This document shows, piece after piece, positions 17,677-26,767 of a stretch of DNA of 64,000 nucleotides (the stretch's first letter is position 1; each line of letters starts with the position of its first letter). The stretch covers positions 248,001 to 312,000 of the forward strand of contig NZ_CAJHCQ010000007.1 in NCBI RefSeq assembly GCF_904848665.1, written 5' to 3'. The translations under genes were made by a program, and so were the position numbers. Source of the stretch: Paraburkholderia hiiakae (GTDB lineage Bacteria > Pseudomonadota > Gammaproteobacteria > Burkholderiales > Burkholderiaceae). Under the pieces are notes generated by a model. It saw only the letters and a list, made by a program, of their open reading frames with translations, did no database searches and was not told the DNA's origin.

Positions 17677-18948
17677 ATGAGCGCAGCCGCCGCTTCCCCC
17701 GATTCCCAATCGAACGCATCCCCAGCCAAAGGCACGGGACCGCTTGCGGGTGTGAAAGTCCTCGAACTCGGCACGCTGATCGCCGGCCCCTTCGCCGCGC
17801 GCTTTCTCGGCGAGTTCGGCGCCGAGGTCATCAAGATCGAAGATCCCAAGGGCGGCGACCCGCTGCGCAAATGGCGCAAGCTCTACCCGGAAGCGGGTGG
17901 CACGTCGCTCTGGTGGGCTGTGCAGGCGCGCAACAAGAAGTCGGTCACGGTGAATCTCAAAGCCGAAGAGGGCAAGGAGATCGTGCGGCGCCTCGCGAAG
18001 GAAGCCGATATCGTCATCGAGAACTTCCGGCCCGGCCTCCTCGAAAAGCTCGGGCTCGGCTACGACGTGCTCTCGAAGGACAATCCCGGTCTCGTGATGG
18101 TGCGGCTCTCCGGCTACGGCCAGACTGGCCCGTACCGCGACCGTCCGGGCTTCGGCGCGATCGCCGAATCGATGGGTGGTCTGCGTCATATCACCGGCTA
18201 TCCCGACTTGCCGCCGCCGCGCATCGGCATTTCGATCGGCGACTCGATTGCGGCTCTGCACGGCGTGATCGGCGCGATGATGGCGCTCCATCACCGCAAC
18301 ATGAACGGCGGCAGCGGCCAGATCGTAGACGTCGCGCTCTATGAAGCCGTGTTCAACATGATGGAGAGCGTCGTGCCCGAGTACGGTGTGTACGGCATGG
18401 TGCGCGAACGCACCGGCGCGTCGCTGCCGGGCATCGTGCCGTCGAATACGTATCCGTGCCGGGACGGCAGCATCGTGATCGGCGGTAACAGCGATCCGAT
18501 CTTCAAGCGCTTGATGATGGCGATCGACCGCGCGGACCTCGCCAACGATCCGCAACTCGCGCACAACGACGGCCGCGTGCCGCGCACGGCGGAGATCGAT
18601 GGCGCCATCGCGGCGTGGCTTTCCACACGTACCATCAACGAAGCACTCGACGTGCTCAACGCCGCCGACGTGCCCGTGGGCCGCATCTACAGTGTGGCCG
18701 ACATGTTCGCCGATCCGCAGTTCGCGGCGCGCCAGATGATCCAGCAGTTCCGCTGGCAGGCGCCGGGTGAGAAGGACGGCGAGGGCGTGGATATCGCGCT
18801 GCCCTCGGTCACGCCCAAGCTCTCGGCAACGCCTGGCGACACGCGCTGGCTTGGGCCCGCGCTGGGCGAACATACCGATGAAGTCCTGCAGACGCTGGGT
18901 TACGACGCAGACCATATCGCACGGTTGCGTGAGCAACAAATTGTCTAG
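17677..18948 (+). CDS. CaiB/BaiF family (family III) CoA-transferase
   Basis: A 423-residue enzyme. After a short Ala/Ser-rich lead it has the family signature GPLAGVKVLELGTLIAGPFA, then IKIEDPKGGDPLR and the NKKSVTVNLK segment typical of CaiB/formyl-CoA transferase-like proteins. It moves CoA between carboxylic acids through an aspartyl-CoA intermediate; the substrate is not evident. The ATG at 17677 follows AAAGGAGACACC; the open frame extends upstream into recR but has no similarity there. It is convergent with the quinone oxidoreductase gene and shares a terminator with it. Confidence 0.9.
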   Translation: MSAAAASPDSQSNASPAKGTGPLAGVKVLELGTLIAGPFAARFLGEFGAEVIKIEDPKGGDPLRKWRKLYPEAGGTSLWWAVQARNKKSVTVNLKAEEGKEIVRRLAKEADIVIENFRPGLLEKLGLGYDVLSKDNPGLVMVRLSGYGQTGPYRDRPGFGAIAESMGGLRHITGYPDLPPPRIGISIGDSIAALHGVIGAMMALHHRNMNGGSGQIVDVALYEAVFNMMESVVPEYGVYGMVRERTGASLPGIVPSNTYPCRDGSIVIGGNSDPIFKRLMMAIDRADLANDPQLAHNDGRVPRTAEIDGAIAAWLSTRTINEALDVLNAADVPVGRIYSVADMFADPQFAARQMIQQFRWQAPGEKDGEGVDIALPSVTPKLSATPGDTRWLGPALGEHTDEVLQTLGYDADHIARLREQQIV

Positions 18949-18965
18949 GACGGCTTGCATCATGC

Positions 18966-18994
18966 AAAACGGCTCGCACATCGCGAGCCGTTTT
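18966..18994. terminator. Bidirectional terminator between CoA-transferase and quinone oxidoreductase genes
   Basis: Perfect 12-bp arms AAAACGGCTCGC / GCGAGCCGTTTT with an ACATC loop. It has A- and T-runs on both sides and lies between convergent genes. Confidence 0.88.
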
Positions 18995-19023
18995 CGATTG
19001 ACTTCCCGCGTTGCAGGAAACGT

Positions 19024-19995
19024 TCAGGGCTCGATCACGATCTTGCCCGTCACCTTGCGCGAAGCCATGTCCTTGAGCGCCTGCGCTGTGTCAGCGAGCT
19101 TATAGCGCTTTGAGACGTACGGCTTGAGTTTGCCTTCGCCGATCCAACCCACCATTTGCGCGAACGCTGCCGCATTGTGCTGTGGCTCGCGGCGCGCGAA
19201 ATCGCCCCAGAACACGCCGACGAGACTCGCGCCCTTGAGCAGCGCGAGATTGAGCGGCAGCTTGGGAATCTCGCCATTCGCGAAGCCCACCACGAGATAG
19301 CGGCCGCGCCAGCCGATGCTGCGGAACGCCGGCTCCGCATACTCGCCGCCCACCGGGTCGTAGATCACGTCGGGGCCTTTGCCGTCAGTGAGCGCCTTGA
19401 CGCGCTCGCGCAAGTCCTCGGTGCTGTAGTTGATGGTAGCGTCCGCACCGAAGCGGCGGCAGACTTCGAGCTTCTCCTCACTCGAGGCCGCCGCGATCAC
19501 GCGCGCGCCAAGCACCTTGCCGATCTCCACCGCAGCGAGGCCCACGCCGCCCGCCGCGCCGAGCACGAGCATCGTTTCGCCTGCGCGCAGCGCGGCGCGA
19601 TCGACCACGGCGTGGTGCGACGTGCCATACGCAAGCGTGAAGGCGGCTGCCGTCGCAAAGTCGGCGCCCTCGGGCAGCGCCACGCACGCCGATGCGTCCG
19701 CGAGCGCCTGTTCGGCGAATGCGCCAGTGCCCACATACGCCACCACGCGCGTGCCCGGTGCGAGCTTCACGCCTTCGCCCGCGGCGCGCACCACGCCTGC
19801 GAGTTCGGCGCCGGGCGTGAAGGGCAGCGGCGGCTTCATCTGATACTTGTTCTCGATGATGAGCACGTCGGGGAAGTTGACGGCCGCGGCCTTCACGTCG
19901 ATCACCACCTGGCCCGGACCTGGCACGAGGTCGGGCGAGTCTTCGAGCGTGAGCGAGTCGGGCGGCCCGTACTGGTTGCAGCGGATTGCGCGCAT
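19024..19995 (-). CDS. NADPH:quinone oxidoreductase family protein (zinc-independent MDR)
   Basis: A 323-residue medium-chain dehydrogenase/reductase of the quinone oxidoreductase branch. The N-terminal GroES-like domain reads MRAIRCNQYGPPDSL, and the Rossmann domain contains the nucleotide motif GAAGGVGLAAVEIGK. The catalytic zinc ligands of alcohol dehydrogenases are absent, as expected. It probably reduces quinones or enones with NADPH. The ATG at 19995 follows ACAGGAGACACG; an upstream ATG (20037) lacks such a site. It is monocistronic, with a terminator shared with the convergent CoA-transferase gene. Confidence 0.91.
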   Translation of the reverse strand: MRAIRCNQYGPPDSLTLEDSPDLVPGPGQVVIDVKAAAVNFPDVLIIENKYQMKPPLPFTPGAELAGVVRAAGEGVKLAPGTRVVAYVGTGAFAEQALADASACVALPEGADFATAAAFTLAYGTSHHAVVDRAALRAGETMLVLGAAGGVGLAAVEIGKVLGARVIAAASSEEKLEVCRRFGADATINYSTEDLRERVKALTDGKGPDVIYDPVGGEYAEPAFRSIGWRGRYLVVGFANGEIPKLPLNLALLKGASLVGVFWGDFARREPQHNAAAFAQMVGWIGEGKLKPYVSKRYKLADTAQALKDMASRKVTGKIVIEP

Positions 19996-20264
19996 CGTGT
20001 CTCCTGTCTTATCCGGTTCGGTTGCTTTCAATTGCATCGGTCATGGATTCGCTACAGCAGGAGAGTGTACGGCAATCTGCCTTGATGCGAACGATCGTGC
20101 GATTTATTTCGTGTCGGTGACAAGCGTCTTTCAAGACGTACTGCGAACGCGAATGCGTCCCGGATCGGCAAGTGATATCGACATCCAATGCAGGGTCCAA
20201 CGCGCGCTGCCGCAAGGGCCGGGCTGTCGTTCGCGTGCCTTCTTTCCTCGGTTACAATCGCTCG

Positions 20265-21026
20265 ATGCGAATACTACTCAGCAACGACGACGGTTATCTC
20301 GCCCCCGGCCTTGCGGCGCTCTATGAAGCGCTCAAGCCGCTCGGCGAAGTCACGGTCATGGCGCCCGAGCAGAACTGCAGCGCCGCATCGAACTCGCTTA
20401 CGCTGTGGCGCCCGCTGTCGGTGTTGCGTTCTGCGAGCACCGGCTTCTTTTACGTGAACGGCACGCCCACCGACTCGGTGCACATCGCGCTCACGGGCAT
20501 GCTCGACCAGCAGCCCGACCTCGTGGTCTCCGGCATCAACAACGGTCAGAACATGGGCGAGGACACGCTGTACTCGGGCACGGTGGCCGCGGCGACCGAA
20601 GGCATCATGTTCGGCATACCGGCCATTGCGTTTTCGCTCGTCGACAAAGACTGGGTGCATCTCGATTCCGCTGCGCGTGTTGCGGCCGAGATCGTTGCGC
20701 ATTACCTCGCGAACCCGTTGCCGGGTCATCCGCTGCTGAACGTCAACATCCCGAACCTGCCGTACGAAGAGCTCGGCGATTGGCGCGTCACGCGCCTCGG
20801 CAAGCGTCATCCTTCGCAGCCCGTCATCCGCGAGACCAACCCGCGCGGCGAGCCGATCTACTGGATCGGGCCGTCGGGCAGCGCGCGCGATGCGAGCGAG
20901 GGCACGGACTTCCACGCGGTGTCGAACGGCCACGTGTCGATCACGCCGCTGCAACTCGATCTCACACATACGCAGATGCTGTCCGCGACGCACGACTGGG
21001 CGCGCAAGGGCGGCAGCGTTTCATGA
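20265..21026 (+). CDS. surE: 5'/3'-nucleotidase SurE
   Basis: A 253-residue metal-dependent phosphatase. The N-terminal metal site is MRILLSNDDGY, and a second conserved region reads SGINNGQNMGEDTLYSGTVA. It dephosphorylates nucleoside monophosphates and short polyphosphate and aids stationary-phase survival. The ATG at 20265 is the conserved start; the frame extends 31 codons upstream without similarity. It overlaps pcm by 4 bp and heads the surE-pcm-nlpD-rpoS stationary-phase cluster. Confidence 0.97.
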   Translation: MRILLSNDDGYLAPGLAALYEALKPLGEVTVMAPEQNCSAASNSLTLWRPLSVLRSASTGFFYVNGTPTDSVHIALTGMLDQQPDLVVSGINNGQNMGEDTLYSGTVAAATEGIMFGIPAIAFSLVDKDWVHLDSAARVAAEIVAHYLANPLPGHPLLNVNIPNLPYEELGDWRVTRLGKRHPSQPVIRETNPRGEPIYWIGPSGSARDASEGTDFHAVSNGHVSITPLQLDLTHTQMLSATHDWARKGGSVS

Positions 21027-22078
21027 CGGGCGAGCGCACGAAGCGTTTTCCGCTCGGGCTCGCGGATCTCGTGCGCGAGCCGCGCAGGCGCGATACGCGC
21101 CCGGGCGACGCACGCACGCCGCTCGCGGGCAACAGCAGCGCCTCGAAACCGGGCGTCGGCGCGCTCGCGAAGCCGGGCGCGAAGGCAGGCACGCCGGCCG
21201 TTGCGAAGTCCATCGCAAGCACGCCGTTCAAGGCGCCGCCTGCGAAGCCGGTCAACGCGAAGCCAATGGGCGCAAAGCCGGCAAGTTCGATCAAGCCAGC
21301 GCCTCCTGGTGGTAGCGCGGCAGCGCCCCGCGCTGCAATCCCGGGTGGTGCGAGTGCGCCGCGTCCTGCCACCGCCGTTACGGGCGCGCCTGGCGTTGCA
21401 CTCAACGGCGCGCATGCGCTGACTTCGGAACGCGTACGCGAACGCATGGTCGAACGCCTGCGTGCAAACGGCATTGCCGATGCGCGCGTGCTCCAGGCGC
21501 TCGCGGCCGTGCCGCGCCACATGTTCATCGACCCGGGTCTTGCGACCCAGGCCTACGAAGATGCGGCGTTGCCGATCGGTCATCACCAGACCATCTCGAA
21601 GCCTTCGGTGGTCGCGCGCATGCTCGAACTCGCGGGCGCGGGCCGCGTGCTGGAGCGCGTGCTGGAAATCGGCACCGGCTGCGGCTACCAGGCCGCCGTG
21701 CTGAGCCAGATTGCGCGCGACGTGTATTCCATTGAACGCATCAAGCCGTTATACGAGCGCGCGAAGACGAATCTTCGTCCGCTGCGTATCCCGAATATCC
21801 GCTTGCACTACGGCGACGGACGGCTCGGTTTGCCGTCGGCGGCGCCGTTCGACGCGATCGTGATCGCCGCCGCTGGCTTCGACGTGCCGCCGGCGCTGCT
21901 CGAGCAACTCGCCATCGGCGGGCGGCTCGTGGCGCCCGTGGCGGTGCCCGGCACGCAGGGTGCGGCCGGCGAAGCGACGCAGGTCCTCACGCTCGTCGAG
22001 CGCACGGGGCCGGCGCAGTGGCGGGAGTCACGCCTGGATCGCGTTTTCTTTGTCCCCTTAAAATCTGGAGTGATCTGA
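21023..22078 (+). CDS. pcm: Protein-L-isoaspartate O-methyltransferase with long low-complexity N-terminus
   Basis: A 351-residue protein. The methyltransferase domain covers about 140-345 and shows PRHMFIDP, ISKPSVVARMLEL and the SAM-binding motif VLEIGTGCGYQAAVL. It repairs isoaspartate in aged proteins by methylation. Ahead of it are about 125 residues rich in Ala, Pro, Lys and Gly with repeated AKP/KPG units, absent from E. coli Pcm (208 residues). The start overlaps the surE stop (ATGA), so coupled translation supports this long form. nlpD begins 5 bp after its stop. Confidence 0.94.
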   Translation: MTGERTKRFPLGLADLVREPRRRDTRPGDARTPLAGNSSASKPGVGALAKPGAKAGTPAVAKSIASTPFKAPPAKPVNAKPMGAKPASSIKPAPPGGSAAAPRAAIPGGASAPRPATAVTGAPGVALNGAHALTSERVRERMVERLRANGIADARVLQALAAVPRHMFIDPGLATQAYEDAALPIGHHQTISKPSVVARMLELAGAGRVLERVLEIGTGCGYQAAVLSQIARDVYSIERIKPLYERAKTNLRPLRIPNIRLHYGDGRLGLPSAAPFDAIVIAAAGFDVPPALLEQLAIGGRLVAPVAVPGTQGAAGEATQVLTLVERTGPAQWRESRLDRVFFVPLKSGVI

Positions 22079-22083
22079 ATCCG

Positions 22084-23007
22084 ATGAGTATGTTGCGCGC
22101 GATCAAAAGAAACCGCCCGAATGTCGACCTGCCCGCAGCCACGCTGATCGCCGCCCAGCGCGGCACCGCGGTCGTCGCGCTCTGCCTTCTGGCCGCATGC
22201 GCCACGCGACTCGATCAGGCACCTGTGGTGGATCGCACCGCGCCGCTCGGCACGACGGCCACGCAGCCTCCGGTGCCGCTCGGGCCGCCGCCTCCGGGAT
22301 ACTACCGGGTGAAGCCGGGCGACACTCTCTATAGGATTGCGCTCGAAAACGGCCAGAATTATCGCGATATCGCGACGTGGAACAATCTCACCAATCCGAA
22401 CCAGATTGAAGTGGATCAGTTGTTGCGCGTCGTGCCGCCGGGTGCGAATCCTTCGGCGTACACGCCGGGCGTCGTAACTGCGCCGGTTCCGGGCGTGGGT
22501 GCGGCGCCAGGCGCACCGGCAGCGGGGTCACCTGCGCAGCCGCCGATCTACGGCCCGGGTGCGAACGCATCGGCGCCAACGGCTGCCGTGCCGCCGCAGC
22601 CGGGTGCAAGCGGAAGTGACCTGGCCGCGGCGCCGGGCGGCAACATCGCGCTCGCGTGGCCGGTGCGTGGTCCGGTGCTCAACGGCTTCGACGATACGAA
22701 GAACAAGGGCATCAATATCGGCGGTGCGCCGGGCGATCCTGTCAAGGCAGCTGGCGATGGCCGCGTGGTTTATGCCGGAAATGGGCTGCGCGGTTACGGC
22801 AATCTCATTATCATCAAGCATGACGCGACGTTTTTGACCGCGTATGCACACAACCGGACTTTGATGGTAAAAGAAGGGGATGCGGTCACCAAAGGTCAGA
22901 AGATCGCCGAAATGGGCAATACCGACTCGGACCGGGTGATGCTGCATTTCGAAGTACGCCGTCAGGGTAAGCCCGTCGACCCACTGAAGTACTTGCCGCC
23001 GCAATAA
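22084..23007 (+). CDS. nlpD: Lipoprotein NlpD: LysM plus degenerate LytM (M23) domain
   Basis: A 307-residue envelope lipoprotein that activates amidases for daughter-cell separation. A signal peptide ends in the lipobox LLAAC. A LysM peptidoglycan-binding domain starts YYRVKPGDTLYRIA. An Ala/Pro/Gly-rich linker leads to a C-terminal M23-like domain (GINIGGAPGDPVKAAGDG to LHFEVR). The zinc ligands of active M23 peptidases are not all present (KNKGINI where active enzymes have HxGxD), as in E. coli NlpD, so it should be a non-catalytic activator. Start codons at 22084 and 22090 are both possible. In E. coli the main rpoS promoter lies inside nlpD. Confidence 0.95.
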   Translation: MSMLRAIKRNRPNVDLPAATLIAAQRGTAVVALCLLAACATRLDQAPVVDRTAPLGTTATQPPVPLGPPPPGYYRVKPGDTLYRIALENGQNYRDIATWNNLTNPNQIEVDQLLRVVPPGANPSAYTPGVVTAPVPGVGAAPGAPAAGSPAQPPIYGPGANASAPTAAVPPQPGASGSDLAAAPGGNIALAWPVRGPVLNGFDDTKNKGINIGGAPGDPVKAAGDGRVVYAGNGLRGYGNLIIIKHDATFLTAYAHNRTLMVKEGDAVTKGQKIAEMGNTDSDRVMLHFEVRRQGKPVDPLKYLPPQ

Positions 23008-23020
23008 AAGCGAGCCGACC

Positions 23021-24127
23021 ATGCCGAAATCGAAGCGCCGTCTGCAGCAATCCGAGTCTGACAGCCAAGCCGCCCAGGTTTCGGTGGAGGACGGCGCGCA
23101 GGCGGGCGACGACGACGCGTCGCCCGACCTCGACGGCGGCCGCGATTTTGAGGAGCGCGAGGAACGCGAAGAGCGCGATTCCCCGGCCGACGAAGGCGGC
23201 TCGGGCGAGGGCGCCGAAACTACCGATGCCGCGCCCGACGCCGACGATTTCCGTGCCATGCTCCAGGCCGAACTCACGGCCGACACCATCCAGCATTATC
23301 TGAACCGGATCAGCGTGAAGCCGCTCCTCACTGTCGAGGAGGAGCAGCGCTACTCGCGCCTCGCCAAGGCCGGCGAATTCGAAGCGCGTCAGGTCATGAT
23401 CGAGCGCAATCTGCGCCTCGTCGTCAGCATTGCCAAGGGTTATCTCAATCGCGGTGTGCCGCTGCTCGACTTGATCGAGGAGGGCAACCTCGGCCTCATG
23501 CACGCGATCGAGAAGTTCGATCCCACGCGCGGCTTCCGTTTCTCGACTTACGCGACCTGGTGGATCCGCCAGAGCATCGAGCGCGCAATCATGAACCAGG
23601 CGCGCACCGTGCGTTTGCCGGTGCACGTGATCCGCGAGCTCAACCAGGTGCTGCGCGCGAAGCGCCATCTGGAGAAGAATTCGCTCAACGCCGACTCGGC
23701 CTCCGAGCGGCGCGACGCGAGCATCGACGACATCGCGTATCTCACGGGCAAGACCACCGAGGAGGTCACCGATATTCTCGCGCTCAACGAACACACGGCT
23801 TCGCTCGACGCGCCGCTCGACCTTGATCCGGCCAGCAGCCTGCTCGACCTGCTTTCGGACGACCAGAGCCAGTCGCCGGATGCCGAAGTGCAGCACCGCG
23901 AGCTGGAAACGCTTACACGCGCGTGGCTCGGGCGTTTATCCGATAAGCATCGCCACGTCATCGAACGGCGCTTCGGGCTGAACCATATCGAGCCCGCCAC
24001 GCTCGAAGAGCTGGCCGATGAAATGGGCCTCACTCGCGAGCGCGTGCGGCAAATCCAGCAGGAAGCGCTGGTGCGCCTCAAACGCTTTTTCGCTTCGAAC
24101 GGCGTGCGCAAGGACGCCGTTCTCTAA
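23021..24127 (+). CDS. rpoS: RNA polymerase sigma factor RpoS
   Basis: A 368-residue sigma-70 family factor for the general stress and stationary-phase response. An acidic N-terminal stretch (about 1-75, many D/E) precedes region 1.2. Region 2 is clear in DLIEEGNLGLMHAIEKFDP and FSTYATWWIRQSIERAI. Region 4.2, the helix-turn-helix for the -35, reads TLEELADEMGLTRERVRQIQ. It begins 13 bp after nlpD, the canonical neighbour. The acidic extension makes it somewhat longer than the 330-residue E. coli protein. Confidence 0.97.
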   Translation: MPKSKRRLQQSESDSQAAQVSVEDGAQAGDDDASPDLDGGRDFEEREEREERDSPADEGGSGEGAETTDAAPDADDFRAMLQAELTADTIQHYLNRISVKPLLTVEEEQRYSRLAKAGEFEARQVMIERNLRLVVSIAKGYLNRGVPLLDLIEEGNLGLMHAIEKFDPTRGFRFSTYATWWIRQSIERAIMNQARTVRLPVHVIRELNQVLRAKRHLEKNSLNADSASERRDASIDDIAYLTGKTTEEVTDILALNEHTASLDAPLDLDPASSLLDLLSDDQSQSPDAEVQHRELETLTRAWLGRLSDKHRHVIERRFGLNHIEPATLEELADEMGLTRERVRQIQQEALVRLKRFFASNGVRKDAVL

Positions 24128-24146
24128 ATCCTCGCAGTCCATCTGA

Positions 24147-24926
24147 ATGACAGTTCCTGTTCTCGTATTCGACATCGAGACGATTCCCGATGTCGACGGC
24201 ATTCGCCGTCTCGAAGATCTGCCCGCCACGCTCACCGACACCGAAGTGGCCGAACACGCCTTCGCCGCGCGCCGCGAGAAAACCGGCAGCGATTTTCTGC
24301 CGCATCATCTGCAGCGCGTTGCCGCGATCTCGTGTGTGTTTCGCGACGGGCAAGGTTTTCGCGTGCGCTCGCTCGGCACGCCCGAAGACGGCGAAGCGCG
24401 CCTGATCGATTCGTTCTACCGCACGATCGAGAAGTATTCGCCGCAGCTCGTTTCGTGGAACGGCGGCGGCTTCGACTTGCCGGTGCTGCACTATCGCGCG
24501 CTTGTGCACGGCATTCGCGCGGTGCGCTACTGGGAAATGGGCGACGCGGACCGCGAGTTCAAGTGGAACAACTACATCGCCCGCTACCACACGCGCCACA
24601 CCGACCTGATGGACCTGCTCGCGATGTACCAGCCGCGGGCGAACGCGCCGCTCGACGCGCTCGCGAAACTCTGCGGTTTTCCGGGCAAGCTCGGTATGGA
24701 CGGCAGCCAGGTGTGGACCGCGTTTCAGGAAGGCCGCATCGAGGAGATCCGCAACTACTGCGAAACCGACGTGGTCAACACGTATCTGCTTTATTGCCGG
24801 TTTCAGATGATGCGCGGCGGTTTCACAGAGCGCGAATATGCGGATGAGATCGAGTTCGTGAAGCAGTCGCTCGCCGCGGAAACCGCGCCGCATTGGGACG
24901 AGTACCTCAAAGCGTTCGCCGGCTGA
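24147..24926 (+). CDS. Predicted 3'-5' exonuclease, PolB exonuclease-domain related
   Basis: A 259-residue DnaQ-fold nuclease. Motif I is FDIETIPD (D9, E11). Motif II lies in SWNGGGFDLPVLHYRAL, and motif III in YCETDVVNTYLLY, giving the DEDDy set for two-metal hydrolysis. No polymerase domain is attached. It follows rpoS by 19 bp on the same strand and may be co-transcribed. The substrate is unknown; DNA or RNA 3' ends are both possible. Confidence 0.9.
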   Translation: MTVPVLVFDIETIPDVDGIRRLEDLPATLTDTEVAEHAFAARREKTGSDFLPHHLQRVAAISCVFRDGQGFRVRSLGTPEDGEARLIDSFYRTIEKYSPQLVSWNGGGFDLPVLHYRALVHGIRAVRYWEMGDADREFKWNNYIARYHTRHTDLMDLLAMYQPRANAPLDALAKLCGFPGKLGMDGSQVWTAFQEGRIEEIRNYCETDVVNTYLLYCRFQMMRGGFTEREYADEIEFVKQSLAAETAPHWDEYLKAFAG

Positions 24927-24949
24927 GCGCGCGGCCGGCCGGCTACCCC

Positions 24950-25831
24950 TTAGCTTAGTTCGAGCACGATCGGCTGATGATCGGAGGCCTGGGTCGCGCC
25001 GTCTATTTCGCAGCTTCGCAAGCGTGGGCGCAAATCCTCCGTGACAAAGGCGAAGTCGCACGTGAGCGGGCCGTCCGACCATTGCTTCGTGTCATAGATG
25101 CCGGCCGTGGGCGGTGGCGTCGCGCCGGCGTGGAGCGCGGTCCACGCGTCGATGAAGGCAGGGGTGCCCGCGAGCGGTTCGAGCATGCGTGTGTAGGCCT
25201 CGCTGCCCCATGCGCTGTTGAAGTCGCCGCACACGATCGCAGATACGGGGCGCGCGGTGCCGGCGAATGGGCCCACGTCGTTTTCGGCGGGCGCGGGATG
25301 CGCCGCGTGATCGGCGGCTTCTTGCTGCAGGCGCCGCAACTCGTCCACTTGCGCGAGCCGTTGGCGCAGCGAGTAGAACTCCAGATGGGTGATCAGCACG
25401 CGCAGGGCACCGCCCGGCGCGTCGAGCACGGCTTCGAGCGCCACGCGTTGCATTGAGGGCGCGGTGGAGTCGGCGGGCCACGGCAGGGCGTGGCGAAAAA
25501 CCTGCGCGACCGGCAAGCGCGTGGCGAGCGCGTTGCCGAACTGGCGGCGCTGCATCGGCGCCACGCCTTGACGGGAGCCTTGCGCGTCAAGCTGTGCAGG
25601 CAAGTCGGCGCCGATTGCCTCGATGACCGTATAGGCGGGCAGGAGAGCCCGGAGCTCGGCGAACTGATCGTCGCCAGGACCACCTGGCAGCGCCCGAAAT
25701 CCACGCGTGATTTCCTGCAGGCATAGCACGTCGAAGTCGGCGAGACGCTGCGCCTCGCGCACCGTGCGCGCGAGATCGACGACGCCAGAAGCGTCGCGCC
25801 CCCACTGCACATTCCAGCTGACCAGTTTCAT
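24950..25831 (-). CDS. Endonuclease/exonuclease/phosphatase (EEP) family protein
   Basis: A 293-residue protein of the DNase I-like metal-dependent phosphodiesterase superfamily. Conserved motifs are KLVSWNVQWG, DVLCLQEI (catalytic Glu), CGDFNSAWG and the C-terminal SDHQPIVLE. Such enzymes cleave phosphodiesters in DNA, lipids or signalling molecules; the substrate here is not known. I set the start at the ATG at 25831 because MKLVSWN is the usual first strand; the frame continues 50 codons upstream without similarity. Confidence 0.9.
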   Translation of the reverse strand: MKLVSWNVQWGRDASGVVDLARTVREAQRLADFDVLCLQEITRGFRALPGGPGDDQFAELRALLPAYTVIEAIGADLPAQLDAQGSRQGVAPMQRRQFGNALATRLPVAQVFRHALPWPADSTAPSMQRVALEAVLDAPGGALRVLITHLEFYSLRQRLAQVDELRRLQQEAADHAAHPAPAENDVGPFAGTARPVSAIVCGDFNSAWGSEAYTRMLEPLAGTPAFIDAWTALHAGATPPPTAGIYDTKQWSDGPLTCDFAFVTEDLRPRLRSCEIDGATQASDHQPIVLELS

Positions 25832-25999
25832 CGGCACGCTCCTCGCTTGGCGCGGCGGCGGTTCCCGCACACGTTTAACCCTAGCCTGGTTTTTCTGCCG
25901 TGTTGTATGACAAATGTTGTTTGCGAAACGCCTTTCGCCCCGCTTGCTGGCGCGCTCGGGCGTGTAAGGCAGTAGCGGCATCGCTGCAGCGTAATGGCG

Positions 26000-26305
26000 T
26001 TAAATCCGGCGACCGTGACACGCGGCGCGCGCCGTGCCGGCCACGCGGTTGCCGCCGTCGAAATACACGGAGAACGGCACGTTGCGGGCACTGCCGAGAT
26101 CGTATTTGCCGAGGTCGTACTGGAAACAGTCGAAGCCGTTAGTCTGGTAGCCGCGATCTGGCGGCCCCATACGCTTGTAGACTTCGCTCTGCGTCATGCC
26201 GGGCTGGATGGAGGCGACGAGTTGATCGGGCTGAATGGTCGGCCCGCACGCCGTGAGGCCCACGAGCGTCGTTGCGACGAGCGCACAAAGAGGTAGCTTG
26301 CTCAC
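26000..26305 (-). CDS. Small BamE/SmpA-like lipoprotein
   Basis: A 101-residue predicted lipoprotein. The signal peptide ends with the lipobox VGLTAC at residue 20, so the mature protein would be a lipid-anchored domain of about 80 residues. The segment IQPGMTQSEVYKRMGPPDRG matches the opening of the SmpA/OmlA (BamE-like) fold, where this helix-turn precedes a small sheet. It is shorter than BamE proper and is probably a paralogue of unknown role. It stands alone between an EEP-family gene and a small membrane-protein gene on the same strand. Confidence 0.78.
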   Translation of the reverse strand: MSKLPLCALVATTLVGLTACGPTIQPDQLVASIQPGMTQSEVYKRMGPPDRGYQTNGFDCFQYDLGKYDLGSARNVPFSVYFDGGNRVAGTARAACHGRRI

Positions 26306-26396
26306 TTCGGTTCCATTGGTGAAGGGGTGGATATCCTTGCCGCCGCAACCGGCGTCAATCTATGGGACGATTCTGAAAGCGCCTGATCGAGCAGAA

Positions 26397-26588
26397 TCAG
26401 TCGAGCAGGATGCGCAGGCCGAACAGGAGCAGCGCGAATAGAGCGATGGGGACCGCGAGGCTGGCAAAGCCGAGCAGCAGCCGGCGGTGCGTGCTCGTGC
26501 GCCTTGAAACCAGCGGTTCGGCGACGGTGGCGGCGCCGAGCGTGACAAGCAAAAGTGCGATCGATTGCAGGAAGACGAGGGCAGACAT
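26397..26588 (-). CDS. Small two-helix membrane protein, function unknown
   Basis: A 63-residue protein starting MSALVFLQS. It has two hydrophobic segments (about 5-22 and 39-60) separated by a basic loop (SRRTSTHRRL). The ATG at 26588 follows GGAAATCGCC. I do not recognise the family. It lies upstream of, and on the same strand as, the BamE-like lipoprotein gene, 91 bp away. Confidence 0.65.
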   Translation of the reverse strand: MSALVFLQSIALLLVTLGAATVAEPLVSRRTSTHRRLLLGFASLAVPIALFALLLFGLRILLD

Positions 26589-26767
26589 GATGGCGATTTC
26601 CTTTGCGTGAGTCGGACTTATCACGCGTCAGGAATCATCGTAGTGACGGGGCGCAGCGAACACGATCGGACAAGTTCGAAAACAGCAGCGAAGGAGCGCG
26701 GGCGCCGACTTCGACTACAATCTCGCCTTCGCCCACAATTCACTCATCGTCAGTCAGGAATCCGCTG

